From assembly GCA_008921705.1 (NCBI GenBank), contig VFFE01007030.1, positions 973,201 to 1,037,200 on the forward strand: a stretch of DNA of 64,000 bases, written 5' to 3'. This stretch comes from Burhinus oedicnemus. Its lineage: Eukaryota > Chordata > Aves > Charadriiformes > Burhinidae. The translations under genes were made by a program, and so were the position numbers. The notes under the pieces were generated by a model. It worked only from the letters and a program-made list of their open reading frames with translations. It made no database searches and was not told the origin of the DNA. This document shows, in pieces, positions 1-13,853 of the stretch (positions are counted from its first letter, which is position 1; each line of letters begins with the position of its first letter).

Positions 1-1254
1 TAATAAAAAAATCTCCAGTGAGCATACACGCGGAACAGTCAGCCAGGTGAAGCTCAACTGGAAATGCTGTCGACCCCATTTGACAAACTAGGGGACTGGA
101 ACAGAAGAGATTTCTATCATCCTAGTGAGATTCAAAGGCAGAAACACTGCCTCAGATTATAACATGCTCTTAGAATAACAATGAAGAAGAGGGAATAGTA
201 ATTATTACATGCAGCAGGATTTGGAAAGAGAGGCAATATCTTTTATTAGCCCAACTGATATAGCTAGAAAAAACGGACAAGCTCGCAAGCACACAAGGCC
301 TTTTTTCAGATTTTATTTTAATTATTAGATCTTTTAATTGGTTTATGAATATTTTAGTACAATGTTCTTTCCAGTGTTACATCTCTTATTTAAAAGAAGG
401 CTCCTAGCTTGATAAAAGTGTTAATTGACTCATCCTCTTTCTAGATTTTGGTTCACATTGTGGCATCACCAAAGCTGACCAGAAAGTGCCAAAGATTTCA
501 ATGAGGTTAAAACTTAACCCACTGGCCTGACACATTTTTAAACTAAGCTTTCTATTTGTATATGGATTTTTCAGCTCACTCAGAGATTTTCAAAATACAT
601 CTTTTGAGTTAAGCTTATCCTGGGCTAATCATCCAGAAAAGCAGCCAGAATAGCTTTTCACAAAGTGAAATCAAGAGAATAAAGACGATAAGCAAGAACA
701 CTATGTATTTATCAGTGTATTTAATATTTTATTTTACTTGTAGTGCACTTAAGTACCAGGGATTTAATAAGCTAGTACTTTAAAAAGCTAGTACCTTAAG
801 TACTAGGATTTATGAGCTTTTTTAATCTGTAAATTAATAACATGGGAGTAAGTAGAATCTTACTGAGCTATCACACTGCAAGTTTGTTACAACTCAGGCT
901 GGCAATAACACTCCTGATATTCAGGAATGTCTGTACGTCCTCAGCTGGCATGCAGGTGTTCAGCTAATAAAACAGAAATAGAAATTTGACAGGCAGAAAG
1001 TTGCCAGATGTTTCTAAGCAATAATTAGGAGAAGAAAGGAGAAAGGTGCACTGATATAGGTAAAAAGAAACACCCATCATCTTTGCTTGCCTAGTATCTT
1101 GAAAGTTTACATGGTAAGAAGAATTCCTCCTTACGTTTAAAAAACAAACAAGACACTGTATTTGCAGCATATTTTATACAATTTTAGGGAAAAGAACATA
1201 GGAGATCCTTATATAACATAAAAAAATAACTGTAGAACTGCAGCACTATAAGGC
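1..1254. other. AT-rich non-coding stretch, left edge
   Basis: No gene or confident repeat was recognised. The longest open frames are short and interrupted on all strands. A small local duplication is listed separately at 748-812. This is best read as intergenic or intronic DNA. Confidence 0.6.
748..812. repeat. Local imperfect direct duplication
   Basis: CTTAAGTACCAGGGATTTA at 748-766 recurs as CTTAAGTACTAGGATTTA at 795-812. Between the copies, GCTAGTACTT at 771 recurs in part (GCTAGTACC) at 787. This is visible directly and looks like a local duplication with an offset of about 47 bases and a few changes. No function is implied. Confidence 0.55.
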
Positions 1255-1340
1255 AAGTAATTTTACAGATGGGCAGTTGAGACGGAGGGAAGTTAATGGT
1301 TCAGTTTGAAATGTGCCAAGTAATGAAGACTTCAGTTGCT
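1255..1340 (-). repeat. Possible MIR/CORE-SINE relic, minus strand
   Basis: TTTTACAGATGGGCAGTTGA at 1264 followed by GGAGGGAAGTTAATGGTT matches the reverse-complement core of MIR SINEs, which runs TTTTACAGATG, then a GAGG-type purine stretch, then GTTAAGTAA. The copy is short and decayed. The family is ancient and shared across amniotes, so a relic is expected in a bird. A chance resemblance cannot be excluded from this length alone. Confidence 0.4.
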
Positions 1341-4300
1341 TTAGATATTCAGCCATTGTAACCACAAGACCAGTAGTGATTTATTCAACTTTTCTTGGTA
1401 AATCGGGAATAAAGTTTAATAAAACCCAGAGTTGAAACTTGATCTCATTTATACTTGCACAGCACTGGAATAACCCACCTGACATTATCTCTGAACTCAC
1501 CCGACACTAGCAAAAACCTGCAGCTCCACGTTCCTAAGTCCCAAATCTGCTCCAAGTACAATTTGCAAGAGCATAAAGCTTTTATGCAGTAGCTTCACCA
1601 AGAAGATCTGTATAGTTTATAACTATGGTCCCCCAAGCACCTCTGTTGTTTCAATAACCCTGCCTTTATCACTCTCATCAAAGCTGCTGTCCAGCATGAG
1701 GTTGCTAGCAACTATAATGAAGTGACGATGCTGTGGATTTCCTTATAGCTAAAGAGTTTCCACTGCTAGGCAGGTGACTGCAATTTCCATCACATCAGGA
1801 CAATTACTTTTAAGAACGGAAGGAACCTTCGCCCTCCCTCCTTTTCCTCTAACCCCTCCCAGCTTAGGTTGCACATCACGATCCACAAACTTTCAGAGAA
1901 TATTTTGCTTGTGATTCTCAACATAACCAGTACTACAGGAAATTGAACTGCAAGACAGAAAAGTACTTTTTAAAGGAAACTGTATTTGAAAAACTAAGCC
2001 TGGGAAACAGATCATGGAAAATACTGTGAATAAGCTCTTGATTTCACCTTTTGAACAGGGACACGATACTATGGGTCCTTGTAAAATAGGTTTTCAGAAA
2101 CAATTCTTAAAGCATGTACAAAAACTAAGGTTTCATGTAGTAGAAGAAAAAGTTGAGAAATGGATTTTAATTTGTGCACACTGCAGAGCTCCAGAATATC
2201 ACAATATTTTCATTCTTATGGCAAACTGAAAACATACAGAAGAATTCTTTTATATTGTGAACTCCCTAAGCAAAAACTTGAAAGAGCAAATCCATAACTG
2301 TAATCATTTCCTTCACAAAGAAGAAAATGAAGTCAAACTGTGAAAGCATAGGAATCCAAACTCGTGCCAGGCACACAAGCTATAACTATTGTCGTAATTC
2401 CTTCTTTTTCAGTTGACCTATCGAACCACATCAAGGCTTCAAGAATTAGAATGCTGGTTATCCAAGAATGGCTAGAACAAATATGGTGTCATTCATCTGC
2501 TCTGTTTTCATATCCTGTTCAAAAGAAAAGGAATTACAACAGCTTACGTCACTGTAAGGGATACATAAAGGGCAATGCAGCATTGCAAAATACGAATATT
2601 ACTGCAAAAGCATTTACAGCTTCGATTAACTGTTGTCATTGCCTGATTCTACACCACTTATTTATACTATATTTTCTTAGTAGGCTAAATGTAACACCTA
2701 CATTGCAGAGCACAGTAACCTGGCAAACGAATGTAATGATATCTTCAGAATCAGTCTACACCATTTTTTTTTTTCTGGAAGTCAACCTCTAGCATAGTTA
2801 ACTGACATTAGGTTATCACTGAGGTAGTGACAGAATCGCTCCTACCTCAGCTGATGTCAGCACATGCCTTCATACATCCTGTTGAGTAACTTACTTGCAG
2901 AATAATTTACTCTTACGTTGCAAACTTACACAAAACGAACAGAGGGTTTCTCCCACTTAACTGAACAGCTAACAGGAGCTGCTAAGTTTAAGCTAAAATG
3001 TGGCTGTAATGCAAGGCTGAGGTGAATGAGCACAAAGTGTCTACCCAGTATTCGGCAAAAGCAATGGTCTCCAATTAATTACCAATGGCCATCAATGAAC
3101 TTTAGGAAAACAGACCATACTAAGAAAATAGTAGAGTAAGCTATCACTGCAGAGGTGCTAGGTTCCTGGGTAAGTAAGTATACTGTCCTTGAGATGGGCT
3201 TCATTCCCACTTGGAAGCAAGTCCCACTGAAAAAGTTTCTTTCATTTATTTGGCTGGTAAATCATGTTGTATGTAAACAGGACCCCTTTATCAAGCACTG
3301 TATCTTAGACTCTAAATTACTTCTTTTGAAGAATGGCTAAGTACATGTGGCCTACAGGAAAATATTAACTGTCCTATTTTCTCTTGCACTTTATTGTACA
3401 ACTCCATGAGTATGTATGGACACCATGGCATAATTAAATTTAAAAATTGATCAAACAGCTGGGAACATTGCTGGACATTAGCAGAAAATATTATTTTCTG
3501 TATGTTAACTGTAATGTTTGAGTGATTCTTTGCAAACTGATTTAGCTCAGTGTTTTAGTAAAAGTAATTGGAGAATATGTATACAGTTTATATTTTCAAA
3601 CCTGACTTAGAGAGTTGAGATATCCAAAATGGGGTGCCACAAAGGGATAAAATTTCCAGAAAGCAGTTCCTCAGAATTTTCTTAGTCTTTTTAACTAGAT
3701 TAGCCTACAAATGAGACATTGAGAATCATTATTGTACTTACATCTCTTTCTTTTTTTAAAAGCATTTTTTTGGTTTATTGAGAGTGCTAATTCATTTACT
3801 TTTATGACACAACTGAGCAGGGTGAAATTATAGAGAAATACATATACATACATACTACACACAGCATATGGTTCTGAAGTAACCAAGTTCAGCCATTTTA
3901 GAAGGGGACCATGTAAAACGACAATCTTTAACACTATTCTTGGAATAGAAGAGACTTCTTTTTCTAGCTATTAATTAAAAATCCTCAACAGAAACTCAGT
4001 GTATCTTCCTACCAACCACTAGAGTCAATCCTGCTTGAATTTAAAACTGTAACTTCACAAAGTTACACTTTTAAAACTGTGGAAGATTCCAGATCTTGGA
4101 ATTCAACAGCAAAATCTCCAATGACTTCAATGAAGTCAGGTTTTCACTTTCATGTTTACTTAATATTATTACATGCTGCATTTCTAGAGGGTTGTACTTC
4201 TGATACATCTCCTGAGACCTGCTTTTTAAACATACTTCACTTATTAATACAGCAATTTGAAGAATGTAAGACTGAAATTGTCCTTCCTGTTTTAGGTCTA

Positions 4301-7300
4301 GTTTTTGTGCTTGTGTACTTAGTGAATGCTTGAGCTATTTAGGAGTTTTTACTGCTAAACAGAGCATATCAGCTTCTCTGACATTAGAAAGGAATAAAAT
4401 GTTTCTTCTTCATGTGGCAAGTCTGTTTAATCCATTATGAATCTATTTTAAAAATTACTTGAATCCTGTTTTCCTGGAAAGTGATCAATCAGACTATGTG
4501 ACAGATTTTAAAACCAATGTTTGCCTACAGGCTGAAATGAAAGCAAAAGGCGGAACAGCTTTGCCTGCACCAAGAGAACATTTAAAAGTTGGTTTATTTT
4601 GTTTTTTATTAAGGTGGTAATGTTTGAACAATGGTTGGAGGACATTAATAGCATCTTTTTTACAATGGAACTCCCACAACTGTGAAGATTAAAATCACGT
4701 GAAGTATATGTCAAACAGGGTCTGCTACAGTAATGAACATTAAAGATGAAGCCAGTAAAAACATAACTCCTCAAAACTGGGGTCCTTTTTGAAGGATGGG
4801 GGACATATGAAGTGGTATGTTGGTAAATCAGAAATTCTCACTCCAACAGTAATCCATTCCTTGAAGTGTGCATATGAGAAAGCAGAACAGAAAGAGTCCT
4901 ACCAGCACATGCCAGAACAGGTCCTTTAGAAGATTCAAACCCATTTCCTCAGAAAGTGGTATGAAATTTGCTATTGTGTTGAGGTGGATAATGTTTACTA
5001 AGCTCTGTTCCCAGCTGTTACTTCTTATTCAAGCAAACTTCCACTGAAGGCGATTATAAAGCACATATGAGAAAATAACTCAGGTACTGACCTCAGACCT
5101 AACCTTTTGGAAAAATGATTCAGGATCCCTGACTCAGTGTAATGACAAAACATTACTTGAATGGGATCCAAATCTTATTCTTGGTGCTTTCAGTTTTCAA
5201 ATATGATGATAGCATTTAAAATACAATTTTAATCTGTGATGAGTCTTTTTCATACTATGATACAGTAATATTTTCTAATTCTGGGAAAAAAATAATACGG
5301 CTTTTATATTTGTCCTGAAGTGGGTTATTCAATAGCACACTAATAGTAGCACAATAATATCATAATTTTGTCATCATGACTAAGGGTGCTATCAATTAAA
5401 AACATCTGTGGTCATAAAATACAGATAATGATAGACACAAAATCCCTCGCCTTGAGTTGTCAGCTCTTCATCTTGCCAAATCTCTTCTCCCTTGCACACA
5501 GAGTTGGTATAGCACAGCAGCAGTAGCAAAGTGTTAACTTTGTACTAGATAATCATCAGCTGCCACGATGGGGGTTACCAGGTGTAAAGCACCACTAGTA
5601 CAAGAAGCTATAAGAAACCAACTTCTATCAGCTCAATTTGCTTTGACACATCCAAGATGTGAGAGGAAGATTACAATATCAGTACAATACTGGTCCCTTC
5701 AGTACAGCTTTCTGTGATTACAATGAAAATCCCAGTTGTCAGCTGTTCCACTGATTAGGGACAGCTACTACTTAAAACCTGCTAAATTAAGTTAGATTAA
5801 GGACTCACTGTCCGTCAGGGTTAAGCGAAACTCAGAGCCAAACTTCTGTACTTGTTGGTATTAGTATGTAGATGAATCAAGCACAAAACTAAAATAAACA
5901 GCATCCTAAACACTAAGGCAAATCTGCAAGTACTGTTGCCAGGAATACAGGCTGAAGCAGAGATCAGGCTTTCTCATCCCTAACAGTTGTAAAAAACAAT
6001 CAGAACCTGCACTTCAGCTGCAAATATTATCAAATGTACCTCTTAAACAAAACTAAAGATTCTGCCGTAAGAAGAGAATGCGTAAAGACAAAAGAGATTT
6101 CACTGAGACTGAAAGAGATACAACTCCAGTAGAAGTACCAGCATTCATGAACTTCAATTCATCATACACAGATATTACAGGACCAAAGCAGAGTGCAGGA
6201 ATAGGCTGCATAATTCTTTAACCCATACTTTGTACTGAACAGTACAAACTTATACAAGCAGACAACTAGATAAGTCAGCTGAAATACCACATCTCAAAAT
6301 GTAATTTAGTCACTGATAGGCTGGAAAATACAAAGAGATTGCTTATGTAGAGTATTGAACTTCTGTAATAAAAAGAACCACCTTTGATGGCCATAAGTGC
6401 ATTAAATGCTGGCAGAAGATGCCAAACTCCTATTCCTTGAGATACACATGCTCTGTTTATCCTCAGAAAGGAAACCCACCCTGAATACATTGGTTCTAGC
6501 CAACTACCGCCCAGTATCAAATTTCCCATGAGCTAGTCCACAGAGAAGCTAGTCAAAGGCCAAGGACGTTCTCATCTAATGGAAATTAACCTTTTAGACA
6601 CAGCATAGTCTGGAGTCAAGCCAGGACACACAACTGACACCACCTAGGAGACTGATGAATATTCTCCACCCATCAATGGGCAAAGGACAGACATCCGTTC
6701 CCATCATCCTGGACCTCTGCAGTGAGAGTAGTGCTCTAAAATTATTTGAGTCCTTCCTGGAGAGGTACGCCCAGTAAGTAGTGACAGGAAACACTACATC
6801 CACCACTGGACTCCTCAAACTGTGTGGGCAACTGCAGAAGCCAAGAACTGTGGAAATGACATTTATCCCAAATATCACATTGTTCACACACTTTTGTCTG
6901 ATACCTCTACCCCACCCTACCCCTGCTTTATTTGGACTATGAGCTCCTTGGCTACTGATGATTGACACCTCTTTGTTTATCCAGCACCTAGCACAATCGA
7001 GGACTTTGTTGGCAGCCCTTTGCATAACCTAACAAATACTCTTAGTAACAACAGTATTTATGGGGTTTCAAAAGTGTCAATGCTCCCTCAGTTTATTTTC
7101 AATAGCTACATGGAACAAGCAGCTGAAACAGTACTGCATCAAGTCCCAATAACATGCAGACAATACACAACTTTATCAGTCCCTACCCACATCAATCGTA
7201 TAACCACTGCCACAACAGACCAGCTCCTGGATGAGCAACAGCCAACTGCACTGGAAGAAAAACAGAGAAAAAAACATTCAGGAGTCTGCAGCCACTTTAC

Positions 7301-8471
7301 CACTTCTATGCACGTCAATGGCTAGTCAGTGAGTACTGGAACGGTACACTTTGTTTAAGCTGATGTCTGTTTTGACCAGAATTACCAGCAATGTTCTGTC
7401 AGCCTGGATCAGGTAGAAGACTACGTCATAATTACTGACAACATCAAGGCCCTTTAACTCCTCAGCTCAATCAACAGCAAGACAATATATCTGGACCTGG
7501 ATATTTCAGAGACTCAGAAATCCCAGTTGATGTAGACCATGGCGTATCTCCTCAGAATGACAGCTGTTAGACTAGATTCTCACTTAATTTCAAATCAAGT
7601 AGAGATCTCATTTTTTATATTCAAGCCATTTGATGGCCTGGGTTGCTTCTGCATTCTCTTCACAAGAATGTACTTCTGTTACATATATATGTGTACACAT
7701 GCACAAAACATAGTTATACCTATTCTATTCTGAATATATATCGCTATATTACTCTGTTTAGATATCACAGGTGCTAGTCTGTTAGTGCAAGGCACCCATG
7801 AAGGACAATAGCACAGCACAGTAATTTATATGAAAGAGAATACAAGCAGTGACAGGATTTTTCTCTATAGAATAGTAGGATAGTATTCTACTAGTGTATT
7901 GTAAAATTTCCTTTCAGTTTTGATCCACTAACTCACATGCATTTTTTTAACCTGTATTTAAGCCCCAACTTAGAAAAATATCACACAGCTGTTTCCAAGT
8001 AACATAATACCACATATATTTTAGGTGTCTTTTGATTATACTTTTGAATTCTTAAAAATCTTAATTGTGTCTAGATTTGCAATGGACTCTCCATCAGTTA
8101 TTTGCAGGAAATGTCTCCATTTATAAGCTTGTTTCTAAACTATTTCTTTGTGACTGCATGACCATGAAAATACAAGGATCAGAGTGAGAAATACTTTGTC
8201 CTTTTTAAATATAAAACAAAAAACTGAGGAATAAGGGCAATATATAATATCTGAGCTACATTATGTAAACTTCAGCTGATCAATTTGGAACAGTTGTTGA
8301 TGAAAGCTAAAAGGATGGAAAGTGTTTGGTGTGTTAATATGATACACGATATTTAGAAATGCAGCAATAACACTATTCAAAGCAAGTGGAGGCAAAACCC
8401 CCTAACATTACAGAGTCTATACAGACCTTATATTGCCTGACATTGAAATGTTATGCAGATCACTTCGGCAT
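1341..8471. other. Gene-free AT-rich stretch
   Basis: No exon, RNA gene or confident transposon was recognised. Short open frames of 60-143 codons exist on both strands, for example 6594-7025 minus and 2364-2792 plus. They show no recognisable domain, no coherent splice context and no unusual codon use, so they are treated as chance. Near 4,108-4,145 there is a short piece (ATGACTTCAATGAAGTCAGG) like the reworked ancient amniote repeats that carry TTGACTTCAATGG. Confidence 0.55.
4108..4150. repeat. Possible ancient amniote repeat fragment
   Basis: The stretch around CTCCAATGACTTCAATGAAG, followed by TCAGGTTTTCAC, resembles a common and very old interspersed repeat of turtles, crocodiles and birds whose hallmark is a TTGACTTCAATGG block next to a purine-rich GGATTT segment. 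I cannot name the family reliably. The match is only a few tens of bases. Confidence 0.3.
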
Positions 8472-8538
8472 TATGGTTGGACTAGATGATCTTAAAGGTC
8501 TTTTCCAACCTAAACGATTCTACGATTCTATGATTCTT
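8472..8538 (+). mobile_element. CR1 LINE, 3' terminal fragment only
   Basis: This short piece contains the diagnostic CR1 3' end: TTGGACTAGATGATCTTAAA, then GGTCTTTTCCAACC, then three ATTCTAYG-type units (GATTCTAC, GATTCTAT, GATTCT) from about 8,516. CR1 elements are non-LTR retrotransposons that insert by target-primed reverse transcription and are very often truncated at the 5' end, which explains a fragment of under 70 bases. It carries no coding sequence. Orientation follows from the ATTCTATG units lying to the right. Confidence 0.93.
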
Positions 8539-11500
8539 TGCAATGTGTTTTATTTTCAGAACATACTGGAAAGAAAAATGAACAAACATCATAAACACTA
8601 ATATCAGGAGTTGTTGTGGTTGAATTTTTTTGAACATTACATACATGTGCATATTGTGAGAGCACTCCAAAACACTTCAGGTGAACTTAGCAAAGATTTA
8701 AACTTAGCTTTTTTTTGCTCTGCGAGAGAGAAAATTTAAATATATTGTTCTATAAAGGTAACTTCTACAAATAAAGCATATATATTGGAATTTTATAACA
8801 TCTGGAAAAACCTCCTGAGAACAATACCTGACAGGAGGAGCTGCAATGCTGTCAGAGCTGGATGAACTTATGTGGGAATTTGGGAATTACTGGAGAACAT
8901 ATCTTACAGATTATATATATAATGATACTGACATCATGAATATAGCAGAGCCGTGTGAGTTCCTGAGGGATTTGGGCAGGTAGAAAAGTAATCTTATATG
9001 TGACATTGTTTGTTTGTAGTTCTCTGGAATTGCAAAGGAAGAAAGAGAAGGGATAGGCTTTAAATAGACGTATTGTCTTGATCAGCAATCTATGGATCTC
9101 TGCTACAGTTGCTAGGAGTGAAGGTAAATGGTCAAGACTTTCAGAAAAGAAAGGAAAAAAATCAAAGAATCCTGCAGTTGTCTCTAAAATAGACTGTCTT
9201 ACAGCCGTTATAGCCACTTAAAACACTTACAGGGATGTCTGCAATGATTATATCCATCACTGCCTATGCCTAACTTCATAGCTTTCCGTCTTAGGGTCCA
9301 TGCAACTTGTAAGCAACAGAGTAGTAAGTGGTAAAAAGTAGTATTTTCTTTTTTTAGCATGGCTGTATATTGACAGACAACAAGTAAAAGAGGAAGTTTT
9401 TGGTGTGGCTGTGACTAGAAGGAGAAACAGAATTTTCAAAAGTAAGCTAAAGAAAAAAGAAATATGACCGAGAACTGATGTGTCCACACCTCGAGTATAG
9501 ATGCAAAGAGTTTTTATGTGATCTCTGCACAGTGAGGGTACAGTCCTGTTCTTTGCCAAACACAAGAGGCCAACAAATACAGGCACCTTTGTCACAAGTA
9601 CGGTGACAGATAAGAGAGAACTGCATTCCTCCCACAGGGATACCCTATCATGGTCACTTCTGAAAGTGTACCTGCATGTACTCTGTGCAGGTGTGAAGGT
9701 AAGTACATGAAAACGTAATAAGAAAAAACTATCAAGCCGGAATAATGGCTGGTTACCACAGTTGCTTCAAACAATAAACAGTTTTGTTCGATAAACTTAA
9801 GGCTGATGGGAAATGCAAGAGCAAACAGTTAACCAACCTGTCCAGACATATAATAAACATTTCGTAATGAGAAATGAATCCATGTACCAATAAGCGATAG
9901 GGAAATTTGGTTCAAATAGCTGTCCAAAATTTGGAATGATCTCAGGAGCTTGATCCCAATCCAAGGAAGCCAAAAGGCCTAGTGAGTGACTGTCCCTCGA
10001 GTACTCTTCCCCAGGTGGACATTCTCAGGATGAAACACATTTGTTTATTTTGTCTCTTGGTAACAGAAAATTCAATCCATCATTGGCCTCTGACTACCCA
10101 TCCTGTTTCCAGTCCTCACAGTATCTGGTAAGCTATTGGGAGATTTTTTTTTTTCCCTGGTCAAGAAAATCATCCTTTAAAATGTCAGCGTGATTAATAA
10201 GAGATTAATGGACTCAGCTCAGCATCTTGTCTGCTCAAATGTCACCTTTTGTGGTGTTTGGCGGTTCTCTTTTCCTGAAGGACACAGAAGGCGACAGTCT
10301 TGATCAGACAAGAGGCGCCCAAGTGCCCTTGTTGGCACATAAACACAGACACTAACAATTTTCAATTACACAAGAGAGCCAAAAAAACTGGTTTTATCCT
10401 TTCTGGAAGAATGTGTAACTCAAGCCTTTCAGTGTTTGTGATGTTACATTTGGCTGAACACCATTAATTTGAATGATTGTACTTGTTGCATGTTGGGAGA
10501 TTAAACATATTTGTGTCAAAAGAAAGTCCTGTTAGTGTTGTATGGAAAGGCTTCTTTCTTCCTGCTGAAACCTGATATTCATTAACCCTTCATATAAGTA
10601 AGGAGGACTTTATATATGAATGTCTGGGCAAAGTGAAAATGTCTTATTTGTTACAACCTGCATACATTAAGCCATCAGTCTGCCTAGGCCTCAACTCTGA
10701 TCTCATGTCTGTAATCTAGGAAAATGCAGACAGCTACCAGCATTTCTTAGATCAAAACCGTCTTGCAAAAGGCATTGTATAGCATATTTTTTTATGTTGA
10801 TAAATAAGTTGTATGGCCAAAATATCCAGATTCAAAATCCCCTTCTGCCTTATTTGAAACATACTTTTCAATCCCCAAAACATAAATCAAGGTAAAAAGG
10901 TTAGATTGATTGCCAAAACTGAGAATCAAAGGGTTCATCTTTAGTGCTCCAATTAAAATAGGACCTATAATGGAAAGCAGACATAGAAGGTTGTGTCTGT
11001 TTATGGTTGGAACTACTCTAAAAGATTTTAAATTATTCTAATAATAATTTACATTTACATAATTTACATGCTCATTTACATCCATAATGGGATTGCTGAG
11101 GAAAGCATAACAAGAAAAAAAACATGGTAGCTAGTTTGAGATTCATGAAGTTCCCTTATTTACAGCTTCACCTGGTTGGATCCACCTCTTCTGTTAAGGA
11201 TGGACATATGTCTTTTGTAAACAGTACAATTCTGACACTGTAATTATCAACTACTGAATAAATGAAAAAAAGCTTAAATTTTAACATAAAAAACCTATAT
11301 GCAAGAGGCATTTTTGTCAAACCAACGAGGTCTCCTCTTAACAAGGGCAGATGCTTATAGCCTGTTCCATTAAAATGATTTATAATACATATAAAAAGAG
11401 TGCTGCATTAATAAAAATATTTTGGTAAAATAAAGACTAATGAAAAATATTATCAGGGATGAGAGAAAATGAAGAATAAGGAGAGATGCATTATCAAGTA

Positions 11501-13807
11501 TACTTTTATATTTCTGTTTGAAAAATCTGTATTAAACTGTAGGACCAAAGTTACTGGGTCAAATTCTTTCTAAGTGGAATCTTTCAATTTCTCGGTTGTA
11601 TCTTTGTGTATGAGCAGGAGGCCAGACTGGAAAAAGAAACAGAGTATGTTCTAATACAATAAACAGAAAGATGGCCAAAAGGGAGTTATTCCACTGAATT
11701 AACCAGATGGGTTTCCATGCCAAGCTATGGTGCTTTTGCCTTTCCTTCACTCAACAGTAAGGGATCAAATATAATGTTTCCTTTTTTCCATAGCTATCCC
11801 AAATGAGCAGAAGCATAAAGTTATTCACGAAACAATTTAAACAAAAAATTAAACACTGGAACTGCAGTTTAGTATGGTGACCATATGCATTAATCCTTGA
11901 AAACACAAAGCAAAATATTAATTTCCTTCTCCCGTTGGAAAACTTTTGATGGCTGACATAAGCAACTATTACCGTTAAGTGGTAAATTACAGTGACTATT
12001 GTTGAAATACGGAAAGCTATGGATGCAATAAATGACAGATAGAAGAAAACTGACAGAATCTGCAGATTTAATCCTAAAATGGTAAAGGCTTGTTTCTTTG
12101 GGGAAGGGTTAGTTTTTATTTTGTTTTTTTCTTACAGTTCCACAGGCATGTTATGTGAGATTTTAGTGAAGGTGACTAAATCCTTGTCACAGAGAGAATT
12201 TATAGAACAGAAAGAAACAATTTCTTGTCTCATTCCAGAGTGTTGGTAATTACTGCTTTGGGCAACCAAAAGTCTTTGCTAGACAGTGGCCTTTTTCTGA
12301 CACAGGGGAATGAAGTGTTCTGTCATGTGAGGATTTCATCTTTATTATAGGCCAAGAGGTTGTGCCAGTAGGAATGTTATTTTTTAAAGCTAGCTTTTCT
12401 GCTGAGATTCCTATGCAGTATCTTTTTTCTTCTTTCCTTTATTGCTGACACTTTACATAGAAGCCAATCTTCTCCTTTGCAAGAGAGCAGAGTTCTTGGA
12501 AAGACCATATAACTCTTTCACTAGGAAATCTGTGTTTCCAGGCTGACTAGAGACATAAAACAGATATAAGGAATTAAGTATTCATCCAACTACCCCAGCC
12601 CTTCTCTCCCTTTAGACAGCATTAGGTTTTCTGGGTACACCACTTGCCATTCAGCGCACATCTAAGGCTTCGGCTCCAACAATGAAGCCTATGCTAGCTG
12701 TAGCTGGATTTTCAATCATTCAGTATGCTGAAGTGAATAAAAACAAGAAAAAAGTGCAGCACAGAATGATGGAATATGTATTAAAGTAGTTCATGGCCTC
12801 CACCAAATACCCCATTTACAATGAGTTTTAAAGAAAACTTGAATTTTGGTCTCAGCACCATGGAATAAAAATAGCTTATTTTTTCCCCTCCTGGTTGCCA
12901 AATGTGAATAAAACAAATCCTATATAAAAATCACATTTCAACATTACTGTTCTCCATGCTGATCCTTTCATGGAAGCTTTTTTCAAAGAATTTTTGTCAC
13001 ATCTGTCATGTCATAAATACTCAGACTGTTCAATAACATAGCTCTAAAATTCTGACTTTGAGGTCTTTTTCTTCCTTATCTATGTAAACCACCTATCAAA
13101 TATCTATTCCTACCCATACCCCCTAAATTCAGGGTTTAATTCCGTTAAAGAAGTCAGTACTGCTATCATATGAAAAACATAGGTCATATTTCATTTGGTG
13201 AAATGACCCATTCACAAAGCTAAAAAATGCCAGTGGAGGACTGGATGCATCTGTTTTAAAGAACCTGTCTTCTTCAATATTAAAAATCATCTTTCTGTTG
13301 CCATATAAAGACAGAAAATATACTGTTTACATGATGACCTTATAATGAGGACTTTTATCATAATAAAGTTATCATTTAAGGATCGTAGGGAGCAAATGAA
13401 GATTCTTAATTATTTTGATAAATTCTGTGCAAGTCAGTATATATTTTTTTACTTTATTTACCTGTCACAAGGAGAAAGGAGCAAGCTGATGTCAAAAATC
13501 CAAAGCCTGCCAATATCTGTGTTGGGCTACTTTAAGGACAGGCTATATTTTTAAGGGTTTTTCCCTTTTATTTCTGGGTAGATGAAAAGCGTTTTCCACT
13601 GGATGAGGAACTGAACAGAGTTGTCACATAGTTCTCGGAAAAAAATAGATCAAAAAAACCCCAGATTCAAAGAAAACTTTTGGCTTTCCTCTTAGGCTAA
13701 GCTCTTATGCCCTGCTCTATTGTTGCACTGCATTGGCTAATATTTTGTATTCAGATCCAACAGGCTAATTAAAATATAGGATCTTCTCTTTCTCATATTT
13801 GTATATG
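8539..13807. other. Gene-free AT-rich stretch
   Basis: No exon or confident repeat was seen. Overlapping minus-strand open frames around 8,852-9,774 (60-121 codons) have hydrophobic, cysteine-scattered translations with no family resemblance and no splice context, so I do not call them genes. Short A and T runs are frequent. Confidence 0.55.
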
Positions 13808-13853
13808 TACAGACACATACACATATACACACACACGCGCGCAAACACAGACA
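13808..13853. repeat. (CA)n-rich microsatellite with CG steps
   Basis: Alternating purine-pyrimidine DNA of the form ACACATAC, ATATACACACACAC, GCGCGC, AAACACAGACA. The CACACACGCGCGC core is alternating and could adopt left-handed DNA. The tract is short and imperfect and is likely to vary in length between individuals. Confidence 0.8.

Noticed and set aside
2821..2835. GAGGTAGTGACAG resembling the start of a let-7 microRNA
   Set aside because: The match stops after eight bases and no complementary arm forms a precursor hairpin nearby.
6594..7025. Minus-strand frame of 143 codons
   Set aside because: Length alone is not significant over six frames and 64 kb. The translation has scattered cysteines and no domain.
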